The notes under the pieces: generated by a model
Seen by the model: the letters and a program-made list of their open reading frames with translations, nothing else
What the model was told of the DNA's origin: nothing
Database searches by the model: none
In this document: one piece after another, positions 32,740 through 44,339 of the stretch
Numbering within the stretch: the first letter of the stretch is position 1
Layout of the letters: each line of letters starts with the position of its first letter
Assembly (NCBI GenBank): GCA_963773685.1
Contig: CAVZBY010000001.1
Location: 310,001-374,000, forward strand
From: JALHVH01 sp963773685
Lineage (GTDB): Bacteria; Acidobacteriota; Aminicenantia; Aminicenantales; Saccharicenantaceae
Reading direction: 5' to 3'
Length of the DNA: 64,000 nucleotides
Program-made: the position numbers and the translations under genes

Positions 32740-32764
32740 GCCGGGCGGCGGGCCCGGGCCCGGC
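32740..32764. terminator. GC-rich hairpin between convergent genes
   Basis: GCCGGGC (32740-32746) can pair with GCCCGGC (32758-32764). The 14-base palindrome CGGGCCCGGGCCCG (32749-32762) lies within it. Its place between the ends of two convergent genes suits a bidirectional terminator, but no T-tract is present. Confidence 0.4.
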
Positions 32765-32768
32765 CTTC

Positions 32769-33509
32769 TCAGCCCAACAGGTAGAGGATGCCCATGATCA
32801 CGGGCTGATGAACGACGTAGATCAGCAGGGAATGGCGGCCGGCGAAGTTGATGAACGTCTCCCCCGGGGGCCGCGGAAACAGGCTTTTTCGCGGGGCATA
32901 GACGGACTTGCCGAGAGCGGCTCCCGCGAGGAAGATCCCGAACCAGGGGATGAGCGGAAAATAATCGTAGGAAGCGAACGTCGGGCCGTAGATGCCGAAC
33001 GGCAGAAGCCAATCGAAGTCGACGGCCATCGCTGTTCTCAGCATAGGGAGGAAAACGGCGAGCCCCATGACGACGGCGCCCCATACGACGCAGGCCACGG
33101 GGCCTTTCCTCTCGAAAAGCGCGCCGTAGAGAAGGATCGAGACCGCCAGGCAATGGAGGATCCCGAAAAGAACGGCCGCCGAGGGCTCGAAGAACCAGGT
33201 AATGGCGGTGACGGCAGCGGCCACGACGAGGAGCTTCACGCCCCGGCGGAGATTGCTTCGACTCAGCGTACTGCTGACGCCGGATAGGATGACGAATATC
33301 CCGGCGAAGAATGCCTGGGCCGCTGTCCAGGCGGCGCCCGACAGATCGGTCGAAAACCTCAGGAAGCTCTTGACGCCCCGGAACTCGCCCAGATCGAATA
33401 AAAGGTGGTACCCCACCATCAGGATGATGGATAGGCCGCGCAGGAAGTCGATCTCCCAGATGCGCGGCCGGCGCCCGGCCGGCGCTCCGGCCTCGGTCTT
33501 CGCGTCTAT
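32769..33509 (-). CDS. Heparan-alpha-glucosaminide N-acetyltransferase-like membrane protein (DUF1624)
   Basis: A multi-pass inner-membrane protein of about 246 residues with seven or so hydrophobic segments. The N-terminal RPRIWEIDFLRGLSIILMVGYHLLFDL is the hallmark of the DUF1624/HGSNAT acyltransferase family, and the C-terminal GRHSLLIYVVHQPV is also typical. Members are thought to transfer acetyl groups across or at the membrane. The start is uncertain. The best ribosome site, GGAGGTGA (33514-33521), is 7 bases before an ATA codon at 33507-33509, while the only longer in-frame start is a TTG at 33623 with a poor leader. An ATA start or a single-base difference from ATG is likely. It is convergent with the GWxTD gene. 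Confidence 0.8.
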   Translation of the reverse strand: MDAKTEAGAPAGRRPRIWEIDFLRGLSIILMVGYHLLFDLGEFRGVKSFLRFSTDLSGAAWTAAQAFFAGIFVILSGVSSTLSRSNLRRGVKLLVVAAAVTAITWFFEPSAAVLFGILHCLAVSILLYGALFERKGPVACVVWGAVVMGLAVFLPMLRTAMAVDFDWLLPFGIYGPTFASYDYFPLIPWFGIFLAGAALGKSVYAPRKSLFPRPPGETFINFAGRHSLLIYVVHQPVIMGILYLLG

Positions 33510-33636
33510 GGCGTCACCTCCGGCTTCGGATCGAGCGGACCGATGATAGTCCGACGCGTCGCCGGACGTCAAGGACGGGGGTTCGACAGCCCGGCGGGAA
33601 AGCCCGGCGCATGAGGCGCACAAACTCCCATCGGCA

Positions 33637-33666
33637 TTGACTTCGGGCCTTCGGTGGGCATATAAA
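33637..33666 (+). promoter_or_regulatory. Promoter of the Ig/CARDB-like protein gene
   Basis: TTGACT (33637-33642) and TATAAA (33661-33666) are separated by 18 bases, and the ribosome site GGAAGGAG follows closely, giving a leader of about 20 bases before the ATG at 33695. The match to a sigma-70-type promoter is good. Confidence 0.6.
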
Positions 33667-33694
33667 AAGAGGAAGCAAAGGGAAGGAGACCCGG

Positions 33695-35194
33695 ATGATG
33701 AAGAAAATCGGCTTCTTTGCGCTGGTCGTGCTTTTATCGGGGGCGGCCTTCGGTCAGACCATCACCGTCACTTCGCCCAGGTCGGGAGATACCTGGCGAA
33801 TCGGAGAGACGCACGCCGTGACGTGGGCCCGATCGGGGGCCATGGACGACGAGGTCAAGATTCTGCTCTTCCAGGGCGGCGCCCGGGAATCGGTCATCGC
33901 CGATCGGGTGCCCAATTCCGGATCCTTTTCCTGGACCATCCCGGCTTCGGTCGAGCCGGGGCGTTATGTCATCCGCGTCAGGACGATCGACACTGCGGTC
34001 CGCGATGACAGCGACGAGTTCACCATTGCCGGGCCCGCCGCTCCGTCCGGAGGATCCTCAACCGCGAGCCCCGTTCGCCTGATAAAACCCAACGGCGGAG
34101 GGCGGATCATCATCGGACGTCCCTACCGCATCATGTGGGAGGCCCGTTCCGGCGGCCCGGCCGGCGCGCTGGTGGACCTTGCGCTCTGGCGGAGGGGCGG
34201 GCGCGTCGGGACCCTGGCCCAGGGGATTCCCCTCAAGGCGAGCTTCTTTGACTGGACGGCCGGCCGTTTCGAGGGCGGGACCGCTCCCGCCGGAGACGGA
34301 TATACCATCCGTATCCGCGTCCGCGGCGCCTCCGCCGAGGATGAGAGCGACGGGAGCTTCACCCTGGCGGCGGAAGCCGGGGGCGACCTGGAGCTCGTCG
34401 CCCTGGAAAACGACGGGAACAAGGTCATGGCCAGGATCCGGAGCACCTTCCCCCGCTTTGCCAACACCGTCATGTACGAGATGAGGAGGCCCACCGGGGC
34501 CCCGACACCCGTCTACAGCTATCACCTCGATATGCTCTTCGAGGGACCGGGCGAGAGGGTCTATACCATGGAAACCGTGATCCCGAGCCGGCCGACGGAC
34601 GCGGATTGGTGCTGTTCGACCTACGAGATGACCCTAGACACCACGAACCGCATCGAAGAGACGAACGAAGGGAACAACCGCCGATCGGCCTGCCTATACG
34701 GAAATCCCACGCTCGCCGCCGTCGAGGATGTCACATGGACGGGAACCGGCCATGCACAAAGGGGTCAGGTCCTGCGCGTGAGGTCCGGCACCGTCAACCT
34801 TTACAGCCTTCCCGGGATCCACGAGTCCGGCGAGGGGAGCGCCCCTTGGCGGGTCGTCGCGCATCTCAACGTCGAATTGCGGAACTGCGGGTATCATCGC
34901 ATCTCGAATGGAGAATTGCGGGTGAGCCAGGTCGGGGAGCTCTTCCCTGACGAAAAGCCCAGTGCGCTGGGCGGCGGCTTCCTCAGAGAGCACCGGACGG
35001 TCGTCCTGCTTCGCCAGCCGGTCGACCTCCTGGACATGGGCAGAGAGGTCTATATCAACACCGATTCCATCTCGTTCCATCCCGTTTCGAGCGAGGTCAT
35101 CGTGGAATACCTCTGGGAGGACGAGGGCGTCCATTCAGAACGCTCTGTCTTCCGGTTCAATATCGATTTCAGCAGCTTCCTCGCGGATTACTAA
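33695..35194 (+). CDS. Secreted protein with two Ser-Thr/Kre9-like Ig domains and a CARDB-like domain
   Basis: A 499-residue exported protein with signal residues 1-21. Two related beta-sandwich repeats follow (about 22-113 and 125-230), each beginning with a V-TSPRSGDTWRIGETHAVTWAR-like strand pair and ending in DESDGSFT or DDSDEFTI. This is the pattern of the Ser-Thr-rich Kre9/KNH-type adhesion domain. A third domain (about 235-335) ends DTTNRIEETNEGNNRRS, as in CARDB modules. The last 160 residues are unclassified. It is probably an extracellular or surface protein involved in adhesion or substrate contact. It has its own promoter and is monocistronic, with a convergent neighbour. Confidence 0.75.
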   Translation: MMKKIGFFALVVLLSGAAFGQTITVTSPRSGDTWRIGETHAVTWARSGAMDDEVKILLFQGGARESVIADRVPNSGSFSWTIPASVEPGRYVIRVRTIDTAVRDDSDEFTIAGPAAPSGGSSTASPVRLIKPNGGGRIIIGRPYRIMWEARSGGPAGALVDLALWRRGGRVGTLAQGIPLKASFFDWTAGRFEGGTAPAGDGYTIRIRVRGASAEDESDGSFTLAAEAGGDLELVALENDGNKVMARIRSTFPRFANTVMYEMRRPTGAPTPVYSYHLDMLFEGPGERVYTMETVIPSRPTDADWCCSTYEMTLDTTNRIEETNEGNNRRSACLYGNPTLAAVEDVTWTGTGHAQRGQVLRVRSGTVNLYSLPGIHESGEGSAPWRVVAHLNVELRNCGYHRISNGELRVSQVGELFPDEKPSALGGGFLREHRTVVLLRQPVDLLDMGREVYINTDSISFHPVSSEVIVEYLWEDEGVHSERSVFRFNIDFSSFLADY

Positions 35195-35204
35195 GGGCGG
35201 AATC

Positions 35205-35223
35205 GGCCGCCCTGCCGGCGGCC
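35205..35223. terminator. Hairpin between convergent genes
   Basis: GGCCGCC-CTGCC-GGCGGCC forms a perfect 7-base stem 10 bases after the stop of the secreted-protein gene and 65 bases from the gyrA stop. It could end transcription from both sides. No T-tract is seen. Confidence 0.45.
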
Positions 35224-35288
35224 GGCGATCTCGCGGTCGAGAGCCCCTGGCGGCCCAGATCCGCCCCGCAGCGACGTAATCCCTCCGC

Positions 35289-37809
35289 TCAGCTCTCCCG
35301 GACCTTGGCGACGGAGCAGACGCGGTCCTTCTCGTCCAGGTTGATGATCCGGACGCCCTGAGTGGCCCGGCTGAGCGACCGGAACTGGGTCGTCTTGATC
35401 CGGATGACCTTGCCCTCCGCCGTGATGAGGAGGAGCTCTTCCTCCGATACGCCGACGAGCGTCAGGGCGTTCCCGATCTTCGCGCTGACCTTGAGGTTGA
35501 GGACGCCCTGGCCGCCGCGCCGGTGGCGCGGGTACTGCTCGATCTCGGTCTTCTTGCCGTAGCCGCGGTCGCTCGCCGTGAAGACGAACCGGTCCTCGGC
35601 TCCGGGCAGGATCATGCCGATGACGGCGTCCTTGGGTTTCAACCGGACGGCCTTGACCCCGGCCGCCTGGCGGCCCATCGCCCGCACGTCGCTCTCCTTG
35701 AACCGCAGGGCGCGGCCGAGCTTCGTGCCGATGATGACATCCTGTTTGCCCGAGGTCAGCTTGGCTGTGAACAGCTCGCTCTTCTTCTGGATGGTCATGG
35801 CCAGGATGCCGCCCTTCCGGACGTTCTTGAACTCGCTGAGGCGCGTCTTCTTGATGAGCCCGTTGGTCGTCAGCATGATGACGTACTGGTCCTCGCGGAA
35901 TTCCTTGACGTCGAGGATGGTGCAGACGCGCTCGCCGGGCCCGAACTCGATGAGGTTGGCGATGGCCTTGCCGCGGCCGGCCGGACCGACGTCCGGGACC
36001 TCGAGGGCCTTGAGCCAGTAGAGGCGCCCGAGGTTCGTGAAGACGAGGAGGTAGCTGTGGGTCGAGCCGATGAAGAGGTGCTCGACGATGTCCTCGGCCT
36101 TCATCTCGATGCCCCGGCGCCCTTTGCCGCCCCGGCTCTGGAAGTGGTAGGAGCTGAGGGAGGTCCGCTTGATGTAGCCGGAGGAGGTGTAGACGACGGC
36201 CACGTCCTCTTCCTTGATGAGGTCCTCGGGCCGCAGGTCCGAGATGACCTCGTCGCGGATCTCGGTCCGGCGCTGGTCGCCGTAATCCGCCTTGATCTGC
36301 TTCAGCTCCTCGACGATGATGTCCAGAACGAGCTTGTCGGAAGCGAGGATCTTCTTGAGCTTGGCGATGAGGGCCTTGATCTCCTCGTACTCGTTGACGA
36401 CCTTCTGGCGCTCGAGCTGGGTCAGCCGCTGGAGCTGCATCTCCAGGATGGCCTGGGCCTGGATGGGCGACAGCTTGAACTTTTCGATGAGCCCCTTGCG
36501 GGCCTCGTCGACGCTCTTGGAAGCGCGGATGAGCTTGATGATGGCGTCCAGGTGGTCCAGGGCGATCATCAGGCCCTCGAGGATGTGGGCCCGGGCCTCG
36601 GCCTTCTTCAGGTCGAACCGGGTCCGCCGCCGGATGACGTCCTGGCGGTGGGAGATGAAGTATTTCATCATCTCGACGAGGGTCAGGACCTTCGGCTGCT
36701 TGTCGACGATGGCCAGCATGATGATGCCGAACGAGGACTGCATCGCCGTGTGCTTGTAGAGGTTGTTGAGGACGATCTCCGGGAGCTCGCCCCTCTTGAC
36801 CTCGACGACGACCCGGATGCCCTCCCGGTCGGACTCGTCCCGGAGGTCGGCGATGCCCTCGATCTTCTTGGCGTTGACGAGCTCGGCGATGTTCTCGAGG
36901 AGCAGGGCCTTGTTGACGGCGTAGGGAAGCTCGTTGACGACGATCTTGTCCTTCTCGTTCTTCTCCGTGCCCCGCTCGATCTTTGTCTTGGCCCGGAGCT
37001 GGATGACGCCGCGGCCCTCGCGATAGGCATCCTGGATCCCTGGCCGGTTGAAGATGGCGCCGCCCGTCGGGAAATCCGGCCCCGGGATGAACTCCATGAT
37101 CTTGTCCAGAGAGGCGTTCGGATGCTGGATGAGGTGGATGAGCCCGTCGACGACCTCGCCCAGGTTGTGGGGCGGGATGTTCGTGGCCATGCCGACGGCG
37201 ATCCCCGACCTGCCGTTGACGAGGAGGTTCGGGAACTTGGCCGGCAGGACCTCGGGCATGGTCAGGCTCTCGTCGTAGTTGGGGACGAAGTTGACCGTGT
37301 CCTTCTCGATGTCGGCCAGCATCTCGCCGGCGAGCTTGGTCATCCGGACCTCGGTGTACCGCATGGCGGCCGGCGGGTCGCCGTCGATCGAGCCGAAGTT
37401 CCCCTGCCCGTCGACGAGCAGGGTCGCGCAGGCTGAAGTCCTGGGCCATCCGGACCAGGGTGTCGTAGACGGCCTGGTCGCCGTGGGGATGGTATTTGCC
37501 GATGACGTCGCCGACGATGCGGGCCGATTTCTTGTAGGGCTTGTTCCAGGTCGTCCCGGTCTCGTACATCGCGTAAAGGACGCGGCGGTGGACGGGCTTC
37601 AGGCCGTCCTTGATGTCGGGAATGGCCCGGCCGATGATGACGCTCATGGCGTAGTCCAGGTAGGACCGCTTCATCTCGTCCTCGAGGCCGACGACGGAGA
37701 TCTCGGCGGCCATGGGCACGGCCGGCTTTTCGTCCTTGGGGGCCCTGGGTTCTTTAGGCTCCTTGGGTTCCTTGGGTTCGTCTTTATCTTTGTCTTTGTC
37801 TTTGGCCAT
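35289..37809 (-). CDS. gyrA: DNA gyrase subunit A (one apparent frameshift)
   Basis: The breaking-rejoining subunit of gyrase, about 839 residues when read across a +1 break near 37421. N-terminal residues 1-33 are a lysine/glutamate/proline-rich tail absent from most GyrA proteins. The core then begins ISVVGLEDEMKRSYLDYAMS. The quinolone region reads HPHGDQAVYD, with Q112 at the E. coli Ser83 position. The catalytic tyrosine lies in MRYTEVRM (about Y151), just after the break. The C-terminal domain has QSRGGKG, a variant GyrA box that supports gyrase rather than topoisomerase IV. It lies 22 bases after gyrB, so the two are one operon. The break is probably a sequence error because the gene is essential. 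Confidence 0.93.
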
Positions 37810-37831
37810 CGTTCGCTTCCGTGGAGTGGGA

Positions 37832-40220
<2,389 letters not shown>

Positions 40221-40299
40221 GTTCGCTTTCTCAGAGAAAAAATCGGGGTCATGACGGCGGGATACGCGGATGACCCTACGGGCATATTTCTAAGTAAAA

Positions 40300-40328
40300 A
40301 TTATATCGAAAAGCCCCCTAAAAGTAAA
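40300..40328 (-). promoter_or_regulatory. Promoter of gyrB-gyrA
   Basis: On the minus strand TTTACT (40323-40328) is followed after exactly 17 bases by TATAAT (40300-40305), a near-consensus promoter with an AT-rich downstream flank. The leader to the gyrB start would be about 73 bases. The -35 context TTTACTTTTAGG recurs before the M28 gene at 50719. Confidence 0.75.
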
Positions 40329-40595
40329 GAAAATTCTTCGCTTTTCCGGAAGATTCCTTTCCGCTTATTGTCGATATTTATCAACGACTTGCGGAAGCCC
40401 TGACAGGCGCCTCCAAAAATCCGAGACGGGGCGGGCCGACGAAGGCTTTCCGCGACGGCGGCAAGCGGATAACTGGAAGTATCAATTCGGCCCGGAACCC
40501 GGGCTCCGAGGCCGGCCGGAAGGCCCCCAAACGACGCCGGAATCGGGTCCCGGAGGCCGCCCCCGGAACCGCTCTTAGGGGGTCTTCTTCGCGGC
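40329..40595. other. Intergenic region between gyrB and the GTPase gene
   Basis: Between the two divergent promoters I see no gene, tRNA or clear repeat. The part near 40370-40385 is AT-rich (TTATTGTCGATATTTATCAAC), but it contains no good DnaA box, so an origin is not supported. Confidence 0.4.
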
Positions 40596-40625
40596 TTGGT
40601 CCCGGGCCCGGAGATGGGGTATAAT
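40596..40625 (+). promoter_or_regulatory. Promoter of the DRG-like GTPase gene
   Basis: TTGGTC (40596-40601) is followed after 18 bases by a perfect TATAAT (40620-40625). The ATG is at 40649, so the leader is only about 17 bases and no strong ribosome site is visible, which suggests a short-leader transcript. Confidence 0.6.
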
Positions 40626-40648
40626 CCCGCCGAAAGCGACCCTGTTTC

Positions 40649-41643
40649 ATGCCCGCCAATCTCCCGCCCGAATACTTCCACATCGAGGCGACCCTCCGCG
40701 AGGCGCGGACGCCCCAGGAGAAGATCGAGGTCTGCGAGAAGCTCCTGGCCGTCATCCCGCGGCACAAAGGCACGGAGAAGCTGGTCGCCCTCTACAAATC
40801 GAAGATCGCGAAGTTCAAGGAAGAAGCCCAGCGGAAGCCCTCCACGGCCCATCGCGGCCCGCTCCTGCGCATCGAGCGGTCGGGGGCGGGCCAGATCGCC
40901 GTGATCGGCCCGCCGAACGTCGGGAAGTCCAGCCTGGTCAAGGCCCTGACCGGGGCCGAGGTCGAGATCGCCGAATATCCCTTCTCGACCCGTGTCCCCT
41001 CCCCGTTCATGATGCCGTTCGAGAACGTCAAGGTCCAGCTCGTCGACACGCCTCCCGTGACGCCCGAATTCATGGAGCCGTGGTTCGTCGAGATGCTCAA
41101 GACCGCCGACGCCGTCCTCCTCGTCGCCGATCTCGGGGACGCCGGCACCGCTTCCCTCTTCGAAGGTCATCCTCGCGAAGCTCAGGGAGAAAAAGGTCGA
41201 GCTGGCGGCGGCTGACGCGGACGTCCCGCCCGAAAAAGGGCCCTTCCTCAAACGCGCGCTCCTGGCCGCCAACAAAGCGGACCTCGATCCGGATGGAAAG
41301 GCGCTCAGCGGATCTCGTTGTCCTCGTCGAGGGTCCGTTCGAAAGACTCGCCGTCTCGGCGGCGACGGGCCTCCATCTCCATGAGCTCAGGCGACGCCTC
41401 TTCGGCCTCCTCCGCGTCGTCCGGGCCCACAGCAAGGTCCCGGGCAAGAAGGCGGAGATGGACTCCCCGTTCGCGTTGAAGCTCGGCAGCACCGTCCTCG
41501 ACATGGCCCGCGCCGTCCACAAGGATTTCGCCGAGAAGCTCGATTTCGCCCGCGTCTGGAGCAAGGACGGGACGCTCGACGGCCTGCGGGTCAATCGCGA
41601 CCACGTCCTCAACGACGAGGACGTCGTAGAGCTCCATATATAG
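40649..41643 (+). CDS. DRG/Obg-like GTPase with TGS domain (two apparent frameshifts)
   Basis: About 330 residues when read across +1 breaks near 41163 and 41306. The N-terminal helical part (about 1-75) includes ARTPQEKIEVCEKLLAVIPRHKGTEKL, a pattern typical of archaeal and eukaryotic DRG-type GTPases. G-motifs: GPPNVGKSS (G1, about 87-95), DTPP (G3) and NKAD (G4, after the first break). The C-terminus (HKDFAEKLDFARVWSKDG to NDEDVVELHI) is a TGS domain. Such proteins act with ribosomes or RNA. It is monocistronic and ends just before a large inverted repeat. The breaks are probably sequence errors because all motifs persist across the frames. Confidence 0.82.
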
Positions 41644-41669
41644 GCTCGGCTGACGGTCCTTGATTTCCT

Positions 41670-41749
41670 CCCCTTTGGAAAAGGGGGGTGAGGGGGGGGA
41701 TTGTCTCACGGTCTGAGAATCCCCCCGACCCCCCTTTAGGGAAGGGGGG
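41670..41749. repeat. C/G-rich palindromic intergenic repeat
   Basis: Two local hairpins, CCCCTTT-GG-AAAAGGGG-like (41670-41688) and CCCCCCTT-TAGGG-AAGGGGGG (41729-41749), also pair with each other at long range. AAAGGGGGGT...ATTGTCTCA (41680-41708) is nearly complementary to TGAGAATCCCCCCG...TTT (41714-41737). It lies between convergent genes and may terminate both. Its form is that of dispersed REP- or MITE-like units that occur in many genomes, but no second copy lies in this window. Confidence 0.6.
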
Positions 41750-41844
41750 CGAACAAGCCGCCCTGGAACCCTGACGATCTAAACGAGGGTGAAACCCCGG
41801 TCCCGTCCTATCCGCTGGTCGTCGCGCGGATGATCCTATTCACA

Positions 41845-43377
41845 TCACTTGCGGAATTCCAGGACCGGATCGTCGGCCATGTCCAGGATGCCGATGAACA
41901 GCATCTGAGCGATGTCCTCCATGATCTCCGGCGTCACCAGGCTCATGTCGTCGTGCGAATTGTGATAGGTCGGACGGCCCGCTTCGAATCCGTGGGAGCC
42001 GACGGTCAAGCCCGGGACGCCCTTCCAGAGGAACCGGGCGACGTCCTGGCGCGGGCGGGCGATGAAGGCGCTCTCGCCGGTCTCGGCGACCCTGCGGATA
42101 TAGGTCTTGTTGGCCCGCTCGAGATAGCCCCAGAGCCCGGCCCAGCCCTTTCCGATCTGCGCGTTGATCCTGTCCCCCGAGCCCGCGGCCTCCATGTTGA
42201 TCATGGCGACCGTCTTTTCAAGCGGCACGACGGGGTGGTTCACGTAGAATTCCGACCCGGCCACGGCCTGCTCCTCGGCGCCGAAGCCGATGAACATCAC
42301 GGACCTCTTGGGCTTCACCGGGCATTTCGCCAGGGCTTCCGCCGTCCCGAGCATGACGGCCACGGAGGTGGCGTTGTCGTTGGCCCCGGGCATCAGGGTC
42401 CAGCAGTAGCCGAGGTGATCGATATGGGCTCCGAGGATGATGACCTCGTCCTTGAGCTTCGGGTCCGAGCCTTCGATGAAGCCGATGACGTTCCTGCCGA
42501 CGCCCTCGGGATGATGGATCGTCTTCGTGCGAAGGGTGAATGTCTTTCCCGTGGCGAAGGACCCCGGCTTGAGCGTCTTGCGGATGCTCCCGAGGACCTC
42601 CTCGTGGCTCCGGCCCGTGCCCGCGAAGGCGTCGGCGACGACCGCCCGGCCGACGTGGCTGTAGATGAAGCCCTCGCGATAGCTGTTGTTGGGATTGCAG
42701 ATGGGGCCATAGTTGTAGAGCATGCCGGCGGCGCCGTGGGCGACGGCGTTCTCGAGCTTGTACTGGTGGAACGAGAACGGGCGCCATTTATTGAAGAGCC
42801 CGGCGTCGCTGTCCGGGCCGACGGGGATTTCGGGCTCCATGAGGACGATCTTCCCCTTGACGTCGAGGCCCTTGTATTCATCGAACCCCAGCTCGGGGGC
42901 CGTGACGCCGTAGCCGACATAGACCACCTCGGCGGTGACCTCGCCGGAGCCGGAAGTCCCTCCCGGCATGAATTCGTCCTCATAGCGATAATATTTCCGG
43001 ATGACGTCCTTCGAGTTCTTCTGAGGGACGAGCAGGGATACCTCGCCGTCCGGAAGGACGAGCGTGTAAGGGTTCGGGAAGCTCTGGAACCAGCCGCCGC
43101 CGTCCCCGGCCGGCTTGACGCCCCATTTTTCGAGCAGGCCGGCGACCCAGGCCGCGCTCGCGTCGTATTCGGGCGTGCCCGTCAGGCGACCCGCGTACTT
43201 CGCGGAGGTCAGCTCCTTCACATACTCGAGAAGGGAGTTGCTGGAGATGGAATGGAAGGCCTCGAGGACCTTCGCTTCATCGTCCGGACCTTCGGCGCGG
43301 CCGAAGACGGCCGGTGCCGCGAAGAGGCCGACGACGCCGAGGATAGCCAACGCTGACCGGAACCGGGGGCTTTTCAT
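41845..43377 (-). CDS. Exported M28-family zinc aminopeptidase with PA domain (copy 1)
   Basis: A 510-residue exported peptidase (signal about residues 6-26). A PA-like domain lies at about 130-270, and the M28 catalytic domain (about 290-500) carries ligands in GAHIDHLG, NDNATS, GAEEQ (the catalytic glutamate pair), NMEAAG and YHNSHDD. This is the complete two-zinc set. The start at 43377 follows AAAGGAG at good spacing; an ATG 6 bases earlier is too close to the ribosome site. The family releases N-terminal amino acids from peptides. It has its own promoter (43409-43437) and is monocistronic. Confidence 0.92.
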   Translation of the reverse strand: MKSPRFRSALAILGVVGLFAAPAVFGRAEGPDDEAKVLEAFHSISSNSLLEYVKELTSAKYAGRLTGTPEYDASAAWVAGLLEKWGVKPAGDGGGWFQSFPNPYTLVLPDGEVSLLVPQKNSKDVIRKYYRYEDEFMPGGTSGSGEVTAEVVYVGYGVTAPELGFDEYKGLDVKGKIVLMEPEIPVGPDSDAGLFNKWRPFSFHQYKLENAVAHGAAGMLYNYGPICNPNNSYREGFIYSHVGRAVVADAFAGTGRSHEEVLGSIRKTLKPGSFATGKTFTLRTKTIHHPEGVGRNVIGFIEGSDPKLKDEVIILGAHIDHLGYCWTLMPGANDNATSVAVMLGTAEALAKCPVKPKRSVMFIGFGAEEQAVAGSEFYVNHPVVPLEKTVAMINMEAAGSGDRINAQIGKGWAGLWGYLERANKTYIRRVAETGESAFIARPRQDVARFLWKGVPGLTVGSHGFEAGRPTYHNSHDDMSLVTPEIMEDIAQMLFIGILDMADDPVLEFRK

Positions 43378-43408
43378 GCGCATTCTCCTTTCGGACGGCG
43401 GAAGGTTT

Positions 43409-43437
43409 TTTATATTGGAATCCCCGGGAAAAGTAAA
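43409..43437 (-). promoter_or_regulatory. Promoter of the M28 peptidase gene (copy 1)
   Basis: On the minus strand TTTACT (43432-43437), 17 bases, TATAAA (43409-43414). The context TTTACTTTTC is like the gyrB and 50719 promoters. Confidence 0.65.
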
Positions 43438-43486
43438 GCCCGCCGGGCTGCCGCACGGCTCCGCCACGGCCCTTGAGGACCCGCTG

Positions 43487-44326
43487 TCAGAACCGGAACG
43501 CGAGCCCGGCCCGGAGGAGGAACCCGTCCCAGACGCCGGCGTCCACGAGCAAGTGGAGGTTCTCGGTCAGCCGTCCTTTCAGGCCGATATTGAGCTGGAT
43601 GAAAGGCACGAAATTGACGGGCAGGAAAGATTCCTCTCCCTCGGCCTCCTCCTCGTCGATAAGCTGCCGGAGGGTCTTGGTCTCGCCGTCCGCATACGCC
43701 CGGGAAGGACCGCCCGGGACGCTGAGGCTTCCCGTGTACTCGTAGCTGTACGTCGCCGTATCCAGGGCCTTCGCGGTCGATGCCCCGACGCCGAACGTGA
43801 CATACGGATGGAGCCCTGCCGAAGGGAAGATGTCCCACCGCAGGCTCAGGTGGAACGAGGTCGGCTTCAGAAGGAATTCCCCGAAGGCGTTCCCCTGGAA
43901 CGTCCCGGTCATGTGCGTGATCGAATCCTCGAGATCGAGCGTCACCGCGGCCTCGGGAACGGCGACCTTCATGGATGTCCTCTCGATGGAGAAGCCTACG
44001 CTGAACGAGCCGTTGCGGCCCCCGGGATAGTAGCGGACCTCGGCGCCATAGTTGTCGCCCGAGGAATCGAAGGCGGTGCGCTGGCTATAGCCCCTTTCCA
44101 CGAGCGACGGACGATCCGCCCGCACGTCGGCGAGGATCTTGTCCTTGAGCTCCTCGGCCACCGTGTCGTTCAAGGAATCCTCGACCCAGGGCTTGATGAC
44201 GTTGAGGCTCCATCGCGAATAATGGAAACCGAACTCCCATTTCCCCTGGGCCCAAAGGCCTGGCCCGGCCAGGAGAAGACCGGCCAGGATGCCGCCCGCG
44301 ATCCAGCGTCCGTGAACTCTTTTCAT
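43487..44326 (-). CDS. Outer-membrane beta-barrel protein, unknown function
   Basis: A 279-residue protein with signal residues 1-26 (ending GLWAQ). Alternating strands include WEFGFHYSRWSLNVI, YGAEVRYYPGG, FSVGFSIERTS, FHLSLRWDIFP and HPYVTFGVGAS, with an aromatic C-terminus LRAGLAFRF. This is a small barrel of the OmpA/OprF-like or opacity type. A charged loop rich in glutamate (EEEAEGEES) lies near residue 215. The start at 44326 follows GAGGAGCGAG. Transcription is divergent from the amidohydrolase trio. No family is recognised. Confidence 0.7.
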   Translation of the reverse strand: MKRVHGRWIAGGILAGLLLAGPGLWAQGKWEFGFHYSRWSLNVIKPWVEDSLNDTVAEELKDKILADVRADRPSLVERGYSQRTAFDSSGDNYGAEVRYYPGGRNGSFSVGFSIERTSMKVAVPEAAVTLDLEDSITHMTGTFQGNAFGEFLLKPTSFHLSLRWDIFPSAGLHPYVTFGVGASTAKALDTATYSYEYTGSLSVPGGPSRAYADGETKTLRQLIDEEEAEGEESFLPVNFVPFIQLNIGLKGRLTENLHLLVDAGVWDGFLLRAGLAFRF

Positions 44327-44339
44327 CTCGCTCCTCTTT

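Noticed and set aside
40370..40390. Possible replication origin near gyrB
   Set aside because: The AT-rich TTATTGTCGATATTTATCAAC lacks DnaA boxes, and no dnaA, dnaN or recF gene is present.
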